A stretch of DNA of 64,000 nucleotides from contig OZ037769.1 in the NCBI GenBank assembly GCA_964035545.1, forward strand, positions 2,697,001 to 2,761,000, given 5' to 3'. Positions 16,791 through 30,480 of the stretch are shown piece after piece (position 1 is the stretch's first letter; each line of letters opens with the position of its first letter). The notes beneath the pieces were generated by a model. That model did no database searches and was not told the origin of the DNA. It saw only the letters and a list, made by a program, of their open reading frames with translations. This stretch comes from Bugula neritina. Lineage: Eukaryota > Bryozoa > Gymnolaemata > Cheilostomatida > Bugulidae. The position numbers were made by a program, and so were the translations under genes.

Positions 16791-19700
16791 AGAGATATCG
16801 TGTGAGGCTGTATGATCTATAAGACCGCTAAGGCTAAGAATGATCTACTGTGCAATATATTAATAGACTAAGTTCAATGGAGAAAATATACGCAAATACA
16901 TACACAACGCACACAGATGAGTTATATGTTATATTACAAGCAGGAAGTCTGTTGAATTTACTAATTATTTTAGGAAATTGTTATTTGACAAGCACACATA
17001 TAATAAGTCTGGGTGTGACGTACCACCTTGATCTGAGGTATTGTGAGCAACTTATTAATTGGCCTAATGTTGCACCAGTATAGACCCAAGGCGTACCTTA
17101 AAAGGGAAATGCAAAAACTTTTTTAGTGCTATTCGAATTAATTTTGAGCATAGTGACCTACAAAGTGAAGAAGTTACAGAATACTATCAAGATAAAAGTC
17201 CCTGTTGCGTTTGCTTTTTATTATAAATGTCAACAAACTTTGGTATAGAAGTCATTGACATGCATCATACTATAGAATTCATGCTGGGAGAAGCACCTAT
17301 GATCATGGCATTTAGTGATCCAGAGTGAAAACGTGTTCTACAGAAAAAGGGCAAATATATGTCATGTTATGATATTTGACCATATATTAGGTCTTGCAGA
17401 GATGCGTTCTAAATTTACCACAGTGTGCACACTTGGTCATCTGCTTCTGAAAAAATACACACTAATGCTTATAGAGCTACATAAAAATGCAATAGTTTTT
17501 AAAATTTCGGGCTTTTTGAGTTTTATATATACTCAGTTGGAACTACTTTACAGTAAAATACTCACAGTCCTGTGATAGGGTATACACTAGTAGTAAATGG
17601 TAGTAACTAGCAAGTATTAAATATGCATTTGAAGACGGGGAATATTTCAACTTCTCTCTGACCAATTAATGTTATTATTTTTGTTGCAGTACAGGGCAAT
17701 GCAGCTATAAACCTTTTGTATTTGCCGCAAGCCGCTGGTGAAGAACCGATGAGCAAGAGAAAACTCCTGTGATATATTGAAAAGAATTCCAACAAACTGA
17801 TACCAACAAAGTTAAAGAAAAGCAACAATTTCATAGTGTCACCATAATATTGCAATAAACACAATTAATCGGGCATGATACGGCTGATGAAACGTGTTGA
17901 TAACAAGTTTGATACCGTACAAAGGCACTGCTGAAAAATGTGAAAAATTTTAATATTTGGTATTTTGGAGCCGCAGATTCTGGAGGTCATGGTAACTAAT
18001 GATTCGCAACTGAATGCTAGATACACAGCAACTCAGCTATCCTTGCTATGTTAGGCATGCAGACATAAAACTTCTAAAAATAGATTATATCTTTTGCAGG
18101 TTCATTAATTGGCTTTTATTCTAGCAAAGTGGAATTGGGGCTAAAATCATATAGGCACCAACAGGAAACTCTTGTTGAACCACTTAAGTCTTGATATCAT
18201 CATTCTATAGCCATGCTGCAAAGGGGAAAGCTGTATCGAGTCCAAAACCATAGCAAAAACTAGCCTTAGCTTTCCATGAGCAGATCAATTTAACTTTTAG
18301 CTATTTTGACCTTAGTTATATATGTTCTACAGATAATAATTGGCCTTTACTTAGCTGAGTTTTTGCTTAAGTTTGGCACTTTAGATTGGAGATGTTTACC
18401 TTACTGCACTACAAACAGGCGACTTTCCTGACAGCAGATATATACTGAAGCTAACTTTGCTGATGTCCTAACGGTAATATTTCTTAACATATTTCTAGGG
18501 CTACACGCTCTCTTCTGAGAGCGGTGTGTGCTAGTATATGAACTAAGCCTATAATCCTGCTCCCTAAGTGTTCCTTTTTATTATAAGCTTATTGCACTTT
18601 GTTAGTATTGATGAGAGTATAAAAATAGTTGCCAACCAGCGAAACAAATGTCAGTGGTTAAATCTCCGCAGCTCCTGTGGTGCAATAACATCTTCCATAA
18701 AGATAGCTAACCAAGTTTGTTCCAACAATAGCAAGAAATCAATTGCTAGTACTATTGAGATTTTTTTAAGGTATTCAGTGTATGAATATTAATTTATATG
18801 CGTAGATTTAATTGTTATATGTCAATTATATAATCTAAATGCGTATATAACGATGAGTTTCTTAGGATGAAAGATAATGGGAAGAAGGGAAGGAATTTGG
18901 TTTTTTCGTAAGGCTGATTTAAGATGTAGGTCACATTGAGAAGCAAGTAATTGCGACACTGAAATTTAGTCGATGTAAACCTAAACAGACGATTGTCAAC
19001 TTGTCAAAAACTGCAACAATCTGAATAAGGTAGAATGACCTCCATCCTCTACACGCAATGTCAATTTGTTCGTATAACAGCACGGGGCAGGAGATCATTA
19101 ATTCTATGGTATAGAGAATACATATTATTATATATTGATAAGGAAGTCCTTGATCCCTGTCTAAAAAATTAAGGAAAAGTCAGTTCATTATGTATTCAGG
19201 GTGATCAGCACAATCACGTCTATAAATGATATCACCGAGTTTAACCTCTTTAACAACTAATAATACATCATGTGACTGCATAGCCAACCTGGATGGCAAA
19301 TGGCACTTGATTGTATATTTCACCATATATTTTAGGTGTCGTATTTCATTGCATTGTTGTTTTAAATGATATTGCACAATTTTATACTCATAAATTATAT
19401 TACATAATAGGTGCACAGTCAAGTCAAGTTCTCTACAGCCAACAGCACAAGTAATCTGCATAGATTATACATTTCTTGCTCATGTTTTGCTCTCTAATAG
19501 TAATTTGAGCACATTGTGAGCTATCAGTTATTACAGGGACTAAAAAGTAAACACTGTATAGTTTGTCTCCTGTCTTTTTATGAAATTAAAATAAAAAAAT
19601 TATGCAGATTAACAAACTTTTCAAAGTTTGGCTTACAACCTATAACTAACTATTGCTGCATTGTCAGAGAAAGTTGCAATTAGAAGAGATAATATTGCAC

Positions 19701-21008
19701 ATGCTATTTTTATCACAATGAGAATTTATAGCATAGGGGTTGATAAATCTTAAAGCAAGTAAAAGAAAATATTTGTTAGCATTATCAATTTCAGATGCAT
19801 CACTGCCCACGCTATTATTTGGGAAAACATGGACTCTCATGTCAATATAATACCTATTTATTCTAACTCTCACACAAGTTTATAGCCACTATACCTGTGA
19901 GAACCCATATGTGATGAAAAGTGGTTTTTGTAAAGTTGGGGACTTATTCATATGTGGCACAGGAGCAATATATTCTAAATCATGTTAAACTATAGGTTAA
20001 ACCTGGTAATTTCCAAGAGGTTACATATGAAAGATGGTGAATGAAGTTGAAGCTAATCTACTTGAGTTTAGGTTCTAAACTTTAGAACATCCAAGTTTTG
20101 TTCCATGTGATTTATAAGTCGAGTTTATGGTAAAAAAAGCTAATTCAACTACAAAGCATTAGGAAGCATTAAACAGCTAACAACTGTTGCAGGTAAGTGG
20201 ATGTACTTAGACATGCCACCTAAATATTTCCTTTTTTACCAGATAAAAAAACATTTTTATGCCAGAAATGTTAACTTATGAGTTTAACTGCTAATTAAAA
20301 AACCCAGCAAAATTATCGCTGTATAAAGCAAGTCATAGTTGAAGTACACAAAAGATTTGTTCTAGGGAATTCAGCTTGCATGAAGTTGTTGCTAATTTTG
20401 TGAGTTTATCACCTTGTATGGCTTTCCTTCCCTGGAGATACACATAGGGAAATATCAAGTTCACTTGTGTATTACTAAATCACTCACAGTATTGCAACAT
20501 ACTGAACAGTAGGAATAAAGGCATCTCTTTTAGTGCAAAGCAGAAAATGCGGGCATATTTAGCAGATGAATAGAAGGCTATGCTTGTCACATGCTAAATA
20601 TACTGTATGTATACTGTATAGCGTGAGGAAGTGACACACACTGGGGTATGAGGGTATATGTATATTCACCACAGATCTACGCTGTGCCAAGAAGTAACGA
20701 TACAGCTCAAAGGAAAGTTGACTTGATCAGCATAATTATGAGTAAAACAGGGTTGAGTTGATGACTCATGTTGTGTGAAGAGAGGGAGGAGCTAGCTCAA
20801 CCATATTATGGTGGTACAGTGACATCATGTTAACTAATTATGTGGCTTTAGACACATGGGAAGATATTCTAGTACATGAAATGTATATAATTATTATCCT
20901 AAGAAGTAATCTTTAGTGTCTATACATAACATTTTAGTGAAATAGGCACACAGATATTTTTGATTTTGATTTCTTACATATTTGACAGCATTACTAAAGC
21001 ATTAGCAA
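16791..21008. other. Intergenic stretch without a confident gene
   Basis: No recognisable gene. The longest coding-like frame is on the minus strand at 19,461-19,180 (93 codons, peptide ending DCADHPEYIMN). It could contain an exon after the acceptor-like GTTGGCTGTAG near 19,440, but I cannot assign it. A strong acceptor-like tract (CTTTCCCCTTTGCAG) on the minus strand near 18,215 is followed by a short open frame. Both may be chance. Confidence 0.35.
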
Positions 21009-21416
21009 AGAGTATAGAGTATAAAGTATAGAGTATAGAGTATAGAGTATAGAGTATAGAGTATAGAGTATAGAGTATAGAGTATAGAGTATAGAGTATA
21101 GAGTATAGAGTATAGCTCATAGAGCATAGAGCATAGAGTATAGAATGTAAAGTGCAAAGTATAGAGTATAGCTCATAGAGCATAGAGCATAGAGTATAGA
21201 GTATAGCTCATAGAGCATAGAGCATAGAGTATAGAGTATAGAGTATAGAGTATAGGGTATAGAGTATAGAGTATAGCTCATAGAGCATAGAGTATAGAGT
21301 ATAGAGTATAGCTCATAGAGTATAGAGTATAGCTCATAGAGTATAGAGTATAAAGTATAGAATGTAGAGTACAAAGTATAGAGTATAGACTATATAGTAT
21401 AGACTATATAGTATAG
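21009..21416. repeat. Heptamer minisatellite with higher-order pattern
   Basis: Around 55-58 tandem heptamers with three main variants: AGAGTAT, AGAGCAT and AGCTCAT. They follow one another in recurring orders (for example GTAT-type runs, then AGCTCAT, then AGAGCAT pairs), which implies block duplications. The right end decays into ACTATATAGTATAG. It is intergenic. Confidence 0.93.
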
Positions 21417-21681
21417 AAAATATTATGATAAATGGTTGAGAAAGCACCTGCATCTTTTGTTAACTTTTCACCATGGAATTACTACTGGCTGCTACTGCAA
21501 ATTCTTTGATTGTAGAAATATAAAGACTGAATTTACAGTGATGACCGTAACTATTTTAAAATGCTTGTATTTGTATAGTTCCACATCACAAGTATGCATA
21601 AATCTTTGGTAACACCATAGTATAGAATGTGCCTGTGGCAAAGTTCATGAGGAAACATATTATGTTCTCAGGTGGATAAAC

Positions 21682-21742
21682 ACAGACAGACAGAGACAGA
21701 CACACAGACAGACAGAGACAGACACACAGACAGACAGAGAGG
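21682..21742. repeat. CAGA/CACA short tandem repeat
   Basis: Tandem CAGACAGACAGAGACAGA blocks separated by CACA form two near-identical longer units of about 26 bp. Confidence 0.85.
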
Positions 21743-22050
21743 AAGACAGCATTGCTGACTTGCTACAATATGGCTGCTTACAATAAATTATTAGCAATAA
21801 AGATGCCAACACTAATGGTGTATGTATGGTCTAATAGTTTATAGCTATATAAAATGGACAAATGACAGAATAAGTTAGTAAATAACAGTCTAGTTGATAT
21901 ATTTTACAGAAGATATCTAATTGATATATTTTGGATGGGTTTTAGTTAATTTGGTCACAGAAAGTCTTCATTTGATGATGGCAAGTTGGTAGGTAATTTG
22001 TGTGACATGTGTTGCAGGTTGTTGCAGGTGATGACTATACACTGCAGGTC

Positions 22051-25000
22051 TCAAAGTGTCAGTCTAACAGAAGATAACTTGATCTCTTCAAGTAGTAGCT
22101 CTTCAGGGTCCAACACTCCATCACCTGTAGAGAAGTACAGAAAATGTGTAATGCAACATACATAAGTATTTGGTGAAACCCTTTCCAAGTGGAGATAACG
22201 TTGATGCTGTTGATTAATAACCATGGACAAATGAATACAGGCAGAAAATATGAAGATGGGTAGATGCCAAGTTGGTACGGATGTAGATATCAAATGCATG
22301 GTATGTAAGGCAGATTTCAAAAGTCTGACAAAAACTAAATCAAGAAGATTAGTGGTTCAAATTTACATACTTACTGCATGCTATAATGCAATGTTAGTGC
22401 TCATACATGCAATGTGTTGAAGAAACCTTCATGTATGGAAATTAGAACTTAAAATTACTAACTTGTTACCAATAATAAACAAAATCATTAGTTTAAAATA
22501 GATACTATATGCTAAAATTATTTCAATTACCATACTGTAATTGGTTTGTAACTTATTTAAACAATTTCCCTTAAAAATCATAGAAACTCATTACAATAAT
22601 TTTTACTTCTTATGGCAGTGAAGTAATTATTAATCACATAGCATTATACAAGAATGCAATTAGTCTGGCTAAAAGGAAGACAGACTGAGATGGTAACTTA
22701 GTGCAATTAGCATAACAATACGTTGAGTCAAAATTAAATTAAAGTTTGATTCAGCAACAGTTTTACAGAGCGAGCAATCTGATGCATTTAAATCCCAGAT
22801 CGGTGGTTAGAGATAAACCACACTGTGTGCTGATTCATTATGGGAAAAGGGAGTAGACAGGTTTATACTGTAACATGACTCATGTGCGCTACGTAAGAGT
22901 GACAAATACACCTAACATAATCTTAATAAATAGTGTAAAATCCTAAGTAATTAACTAAATTTTCTAGCATTAGAAAGGATCAATAAAGTTATTATTTAGG
23001 AAAAAAATATATTCTTTCTTATTCCAAGAGTGTGGCTGCATGTGCAAAAAGATTACATCATATTTTACCTAAACTGTGGTTGATTTCATATAATATGTCT
23101 TGGTTGTTAAATGCATAGTAAATCTAAGCTAACTATGTGTATGTGGTTAGGATTTGCATAGTTTCCAAATAACTAATTGTGTTGCTCAACTTTAAAACAA
23201 TGAACATACTCTAGCTACAGTCTGCACACATTTTAAGTACATTACAAAAATGGTAAATGGGCAGACAACTCATTGGAAAATCTGGTTTGAAGCTGTACTT
23301 TAGTAGAGTTTAAAATAGTATTACGAAGAAAGTAGAGTACAAAATGGGAAGACAACTGCTGCATGATTACAATAGCAGATGTAGAAGCTGATGGTCCTAA
23401 TCTGCCATGGCAAGAAATAAATGAAAATAATATAAGTACTAACTCCAGAAACAAGAGAAGACAAATACCATCTCCAGAAATCAAAAGAAAATGACTGCAA
23501 CTTGAAACAAATGCAATTTCAATTAATCCATGTTAGCACAATGCCATTCTACTACTTTGTAATCAATAATATTTGAAAAGTCCCTCTTGATTCCAACTTT
23601 ACAGCTTAGTGCATAGAACTATGTATTTGAGTAAATTGCCCAAGATAAATAAACTTGAGAAATATAGACTCTATAGAACTAATAGTACCACTGAGGGTCT
23701 TAAGCTAATGTTTAAAAAACATGTTATACCATTAAGATCCCAGTCCATGAAAACCAAGTCAGCATTCTGGTTTATGTCCGTTAATTGACGAAATGCTTCT
23801 AGGGTTATCTGCTCTTTGGCAGACAACTCCAATTGTTTCACCAGTACCAGTGGTGATTCCAACTTTGTGATCTCCGCAGAGTCTTGTTCAACTTCTTGAG
23901 GGACATTAACTTGGTAAACTGCATCTGATCTTTATTATAAAACATTAACAGAAATATATTAATATAATCATAATATAATATATGATTATATTATTGTGGC
24001 TGTAATATATTATATACTATATAAGTATGTTACAGTGATATAATATATATTGCTAGAATTATAAATGTATATATTACAACTATATAAAATATATACAATC
24101 ATATATAATTATCTTATGGCCATGTTTTGTATATTATCAGGCAGAAACCTACAAAATACACTCAAGGATCAAATAAAATGAATTTATATTTAAAAATTTT
24201 AAACCTAAACGTAAACCCTTGCTAATGTTGCATATGGTGAGTAAATTTGAAACCTGAGTGAAAATTTCCAAGTTTTAGGTTTGAAAAACAAATAGTGATA
24301 TAGTTGAAAAATGTTATTTATATTAATCATTTAACTTTGCAGAAATAAATCTAACACTATTCAAAATTAACTACAATCTAGCAATGTGCTGCTTCAATAT
24401 ACAAAATACTTACTTGTAAAGCAAAATTGTTTTGTTATCAAAAACTTGAATATCTTCGTTTTGAGAGAGAAAATCCTTTAGGCTGATGGAACCTGGTGAC
24501 TTCAAAGCATTTCTAAATTGTATTCAATAAAAGTGGATATGAAGCATGGAATTTATGTGTCCTTGTAATGAAAGATTTGATGAAGCAATAGAGAAATTTC
24601 AACTGCCGCAGCTTTTTGACAGTATGATCATTTTTGTTACACTTTTTATCTACAACAATGGCCTAAATTATCAATTTCTCCATTTCTACACATTGTAGTG
24701 TTTAACTATATTTGAAGCATGTTAGAAGGTCTTAATCTGAACTTATGAATAAGAAGTCTGCAACAAAATTTTCATAATAGAAATCAAATATATTACTCAT
24801 CAAGTAGAATAACTTGAGGATCATCAACAATTTAAAAGAGCTACATACAAATAAACAGTTTATAAATAGAAATTAACTTGCTGGGTAATAACTGCAAACT
24901 TACAAACTATAAAACATGCTCCGATTGCAACCAGTACAATAGATATATAAATACTGTTTTTATTGCATCCAGTCATTATTTTAATTAATAAAAACGCTAA

Positions 25001-25669
25001 AAAAACTTTATCCGAATAATATTCCACTAGTCTTTGTTGATGCTTTAGCTGTATGCGCAGCCCAACTTCATTATGGATTTATGGGTTTGACAATTTATTA
25101 TAACAAACCCCCTAAATTAGCAATGTCATTGTTAAATTCAACGCTGAATACTTTATAACAAATTATTTTGGTTTAAAAAACACCAAAAAATAAGTCACAC
25201 AACTTCTGCATAAATCTGAACTTACTTGACAGGTGTTCTGCTGGTAACTGGGGCACCACAGCCTTGCCACACTAAAACATGCAGAATCATGCAAAGATTA
25301 AGCAAACAGCCCATGACAAGAGTACTAGGTGCTTGCTAGGTTAGAGCCACTACCTTTCTCTGCAGCAATAAGTGTCTACAGTGTCAACTAACTAATACAT
25401 TAACACTTAGTTTATGTTACTTAATGAAAGCCAGGTTTGTAAAATGTGAGCATGCACTAATTTTTGACTTAAAACAGACTACTGTAACAGCTGCTAACTA
25501 GTCTAACTAGTAGCTGCTAGTCACTTGGTTGCCATGCTATAAAACAGGTAGTAAAACAGCTATAAGACCCTGGACATTGACATCTTGTGCACACAGTTGG
25601 TTTAAGGTCATACTTTTCATTTTCTGGCTCTTTGCCAGGTGCTTTATGTTCTATATGAACAATGTTCCA
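22051..25669 (-). CDS. Cysteine-rich, EF-hand protein, 3' part of an unrecognised gene
   Basis: Exons read on the minus strand are 25669-25525, 25271-25226, 24512-24414, 23929-23730 and 22124-22051 (stop TGA). All are GT-AG and join in frame to 187 residues. The first exon holds VCTRCQCPGSYSCFTTC, a cysteine spacing like the second half of a von Willebrand C-type module. It is followed by MWQGCGAP from the next exon. The last junction builds a perfect EF-hand calcium loop, DWDLNGDGVLDPEEL, split inside the Asn-Gly pair. Only one EF-hand is visible. I infer an extracellular or lumenal calcium-binding protein, but I cannot name the family. The first listed exon begins in phase 0 after a good acceptor (GAGCTATCAG), so the 5' end, including any signal peptide, lies upstream and was not found. 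The first exon and its GTGACT donor are less certain than the other four. Confidence 0.72.
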
Positions 25670-26378
25670 CTGATAGCTCGAACAGGTTGAATGTCACAGG
25701 AACAAAAAAAATATGAAAAGATAAAGAAACATATGTTCTCCAATATACTTTTTTATTTTTTTTCAAAAGCCAATTCATGTTTAAGTTATAGCTTGTTGAA
25801 AAACATAGTCCCCCTTCCACATTCTTTTCAATTTATACGCTCCTGACTTGTTATTGTGTCTCAATAATATGCCTTGTATTTGAGTGCTTATTAGTCTCGC
25901 TTCACTAACTTTGCCTATACTTCACAAGTGCCAGTGCTGCTGGCTCAAAAGCTAAATGTTATAAACTGTCAGCTAAAACCCAATCTTGTATTCCTAGGTT
26001 AGTTGGCCTAAATAAAACAATAGTCAAATCATGATTTCATGTTTTAAAAATTTACTCTATTCTAACCTGCTGCCTAGCTAGTTCTCTTTTTGATGTATAA
26101 TTACAAAATTTGTGATACATTTTTTTGGCAACCATGTGATTTATAAAATGCAGTAATGGTACTTATAATATTATATTATTATCATTATAATATATTATAT
26201 AGTATTATGTGTGTTTTTATTATACTGCATAATATCTATTTTATTATTGTTGTTGCGCAAACAAGTGCAATTAACCTAGTTTTCAAAATGTACCTCTAAA
26301 TTATCAGAATATCAGTTTAGATATTTTCATGCTTTGTTAGGTAAACCTAAAAAAAGAGGCTGTATTCCCAAAGTAAAG

Positions 26379-26419
26379 GGTGTTGAACTATGAACTATAT
26401 TAGATTAGCCACTCGGCTA
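26379..26419 (-). repeat. Degenerate tRNA-like (SINE head) sequence
   Basis: The minus strand has TAGCCGAGTGG, a perfect RNA polymerase III A-box of Ser/Leu tRNA type. It is followed by AGTTCAACACC, close to a B-box. The spacing of about 19 bases is too short for an intact tRNA. It may be a decayed tRNA-derived SINE or a chance match. Confidence 0.3.
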
Positions 26420-27404
26420 CCAAGTGCATCAGTATAATATATGAATAGCTCTGATGCTTTGTCTCCGGTGGCTGGCTGCGATATGATAACTTGGCCAACT
26501 TCCAAGAGTTTAAAATTGGCGCAATTATTCAAGAGGTTACATGCTGCACAGAGCTAGCAGTGATAGTAACCTTGCTATTGGCAGTACTTATTACAACTGC
26601 CAGCATATAAGCTGCATTGTAGAATGCTGTTGGGGTAGGCTAGTAAAACCAAATTCTGCTCTCTAATATACCTTAGACACAATGCAGCAACATAATTGTT
26701 CATTTCAAATTACATTGCCACCCTTACATGAGCTGTGGGCTTCATAAAGATTCATATGATTAGAGATTTATGCTATAGGCTAGCTATGATGAAAATAACA
26801 CACCATTGTCAAAGTTAACTTCAAGTATGTTGTTTTCCAGAAACTCAGTAATGTCCATTTATCTCTCGCATACAAATACTTATGTAATAGCATACAGTTT
26901 AAGTTTTATTTTAGAGCACATCTGCAAACTCTACAATAAGAGCTTGCTTTACCAGTCTATTTCAGACCTGTTTTTGTAGCTAGTAATACGCAAGCTACTT
27001 ATTTTTAAACTTTTGGGTTATTTGTTCAAAACCATTTGCTTTGACTGCTATCAACATGAATTGACAGCCTAATAATTATAACCCATTTGCCGCGAAATAT
27101 TTATGTAATGATAGTGACTCAAATAGTGCGCGTTCCATTAACCCTTTGGCGATCAACTTTGAAGTTGCGTAATTTCAAGCCTCGTTTGAGTTTATCGCGA
27201 AATTTGCTAACAGATTTTGCATAACTTTCAATTTCATTATTAAAAAGTTACACTTGATTTTGGCCTTAATTAAACTGGATAATATAATTTTAAGAGTATT
27301 TTCTGGAAGTTTGAAGTAAGCGCTATTGTTTGTTTGCCTAAAAGACCATATATGGTCCATTGATCTGTGGATAGTGTCGCTTTCAGGGACATATATTGTC
27401 CATT

Positions 27405-27488
27405 GATGACTGCGTGGTCCAGAGGTTAGAGGCGTCAGCGACATGTTGGTTGGTCATGGTTCAACCCTGTTATGTTGCAATTTTTTTT
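27405..27488 (+). repeat. tRNA-derived SINE head or tRNA pseudogene
   Basis: TGGTCCAGAGG (27,415-27,425) fits the A-box and GGTTCAACCCT (27,458-27,468) fits the B-box at 10 of 11 positions, with tRNA-like spacing. The D-arm region GGTTAGAGGCG is typical of tRNAs. A T8 run at 27,481-27,488 could end polymerase III transcription. The acceptor and T stems do not pair fully, so this is not an intact tRNA gene. Just upstream, a CATATATGGTCCATTGAT segment is directly repeated with one change (near 27,345 and 27,390). Confidence 0.5.
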
Positions 27489-29599
27489 GTCAACTTATGC
27501 AAATCCCACGCATGTATAATAAATATGGCTATAATTGTAAAGTTTTTTTTTAACTTTTGTTCAACAGTAAGACAACATACATGCATAATAATTAGATACT
27601 GAACACTAGACTAAACCTTAAATTGATCTTATAGAATACAATGTACTTAAAATAATCATATGTGAATTAGAGAAACTGAAAGTATACACCTGCTGCGCTA
27701 TAGACAGACCTTTACTGACAAGACTGCAAAGTGAAGTGATTTAGCTGAAATTAACTCTGCCAAACAAACAAAGAATTATGTTGTGCTGAGGCATTTTCAA
27801 TATATTATTGTAACATAGTGAGATGATTCAGCTAAGTGCTAATGTAAAACAGGGAACATTATATTGGCAGAAATCCAATAGATTGCCAATTTGTGCGAGA
27901 GGGTACTATATGTTATTGTGATAGCGCAGAGCGGCAAACGTACTAGGAATGTTATAATTAGTCACAGGAGCGTAGCTAGAACCACCATATGAAGAATTTA
28001 GAAAATTGCAGTGAAACTTGCAAAATGGTGTATGTTTTTACCAAATTGTGAAGAGCATAAACAGAATTTCAAAAAACAAAGAAAGTATATTAGAGAAAAC
28101 ATATCAAGGAATGTCAAGTTTAACTTTTAGACTTTATAAAATGAATCCCCTGTGCTACAGCAGTGGAACATGGAGGGTGTAAAATTTTACTTATTATGCA
28201 ACAACTTTCTCAGAAAATTTTTTATTGAAAAATTAAAAAAGTATATGAAAGAAGAATGCAAGAGCTATCTTTTCATGTAAAATTTGTTAATGTGAGACAA
28301 AAACTGTTCGAGCTATCCCCTGGAAACCGTTTATATATAACATAAAGCAGTGCATGAATCTGGAAAGTAATGACCTTAAACTAACTGTGCAGGTGATATG
28401 ATGTAACCTATGCTATCTTGTTGTTTAAAATGCTCTGTATAACTTATAATAGATGTAAACCTAGAGATTTCACATATTTTCTCCGAAGCTCAGGAAGTTT
28501 CAGTCTTTGAAGGATACCTTTTTTATATGAATAAAATTATGGTATTGATGAGCTTAAATTATTTTAGAAACAAAAGTCATATTCCAATTACTCGAAACAA
28601 CAACTTCAGTGGTAGGCTTAGCTTTATGGAGTTTATTAGATTATATCTGTTTTTTTAATGGCAACCAAATTTCTTTTGAGAATGCATTGTGATTTTACAT
28701 TATGTTGAAACTATCAGTCTACATTTCACGTGCATATTGTAGTTGGTACTAACTAGGTGGAAAACCAACTAGGGCAATTGGACATAGTATTGGTAAAATC
28801 TGGTTATTTTGATGAAATAACGCCTTTCTGTCAATTTCAGTAACTACAGGGGTTTTCTATATCCCTGTCAAATATTGTCTAACATTCAATGGGCAGAACT
28901 TAGTCTAAATATGCTGTTATAGATAAAGCTGTTGCACTATAATTCTCCTTAGGCATAACTTACTATAGTGTATAGGGTCAACTTCTTAGGTGTGTGCACT
29001 GTGTATGTGTAGGCAAAATATTCAACATGTAAATTGTTAAGTAAGGTTATAATACCTAAATTGCTAGTGTGGAGTTGTCTCTACTATAATTATATAACCA
29101 TATAGGACAGAAATGACTAATTATTTCAACAACATGGTTGTTGCGAACGTAGTTGTGCGCATTCATTATCATTGAAGTCATATTGCAATAATATTATTAT
29201 AATGATATAATATAACTAAGCAGTGTTTATTCTGCGCTAAAATTTAGCCTGCCTTATAAGGCTTCGTTGAGTTTTAGTTTATTGTTCACATTTCAATAAA
29301 ACAAATAAAAAATATGATGAACTGGAAAACACTGAAAAATAACGCATCTAGTTTAGGGGGTCATTTGTGAGTCATTATAGAAATCGCTTGACGCAGAATT
29401 AAGTTGGGGATGAACGCGGATGCGTGGTGGTTTGAAAGTCTTCAATGTTGCGAACACAGTACTTGGTCACTCCCAACTTGGTGCTGTTTCTAGCAATTTT
29501 CAATACTACGATAATTACTGAACTTTCCTGCTATACTTCCGGTGTGCTAATCGCTGTTGAAGCCAATTACTAGTAATAATTACTTACACTTACACAGTG

Positions 29600-30480
29600 A
29601 TGTTACAGTTAGACACCACCAAAGTTTTAGATGTTGGTTGGCACTTTCAGTTAATTAAACAAAAGAAGGAATTTATTTGCGATGACTCAACGCATTAAAA
29701 TTGACTTGCAGCACTTATATTTATAGATTAAGTCTAACACTAACACTAACAGTATAACTTAAACTGTAACACTAAGACCAAGTCTAACAGTAACAGTAAC
29801 ACTAACTCTTGCTCTTTGAATAAGAGTAAGTCTAACTTTTAAGAGTAAGAATAAGTCAAAGACTGAAAGAGTAAGTCTACCAGTAACACTAACAGTAACT
29901 CGCTCCGCGACACTGACGGTAAGTATCACTATTACTATTAGTATTAGTATAAGTATTACTATTAGTATTACTATTAAGTTAATTAACTATTCAGTATTAA
30001 ATTTAATAATAATATTATTAATAATATTAACAATATAATTATAACATTAAATTTCACAATGACCATGAGATTGAGTATGGCAATAACTAGGTCTAGTGAA
30101 TAACATTAACTGTAAGTGTATAATAAATGTATTTCCGAGATACATACAAAACCGATACTCATACTATGACTATGAGTATGACTTATTCAGTTATTGACTA
30201 TAAATTAGTATAAATATAAGTATATTTATAATTCAATTTTTATTGTTATTATATTTTTGATTGTGATTATGATAAACTTATAAATCATAATGATTGTCAT
30301 TATCTTTATGATTATATCTATTATTATTGCTAAGAACTAGAACTGGAAGTAAGGATTGAAGGCCAAAAACAAAAAACTAATATTTATATTAATACTAACA
30401 GTGATAGTTGATGTTATAGTTGTACCATTATCAATATGAATATGAGCTAATAATCACTCAATGTTAAACTTCAGACTGTT
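29600..30480. repeat. Cryptically simple tract of TAAC/TAAG-type repeats
   Basis: Irregular mixtures of short steps such as CTAACACTAACAGTAAC, GAGTAAG, TATTAGTATTAC and ATTATTAATAATATT. No unit is regular enough to call a period. Similar tracts occur near 47.0, 48.1-48.5, 49.2-49.8 and 62.9-63.9 kb. No gene is visible in it. Confidence 0.7.

Larger units (their letters stand above)
25670..29599. other. Intergenic stretch, possibly holding upstream exons of the EF-hand gene
   Basis: No exon could be attached with confidence. The stretch contains two tRNA-like heads (about 26,379-26,419 minus and 27,415-27,488 plus) and otherwise AT-rich DNA. Missing 5' exons of the minus-strand EF-hand gene should lie here or further right. 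Confidence 0.4.

Noticed and set aside
20974..21374. Tyr/Leu/Ser-rich repeat frames on the minus strand
   Set aside because: By-products of the heptamer array.
23242..23484. Minus-strand frame starting SGDGICLL, suggesting an alternative EF-hand exon
   Set aside because: No AG acceptor precedes the GDG and no usable donor follows. The junction 23,730 to 22,124 already gives a complete EF-hand loop.
27415..27468. Intact tRNA gene
   Set aside because: A- and B-boxes are good, but the acceptor and T stems do not pair, so only a tRNA-derived remnant is supported.
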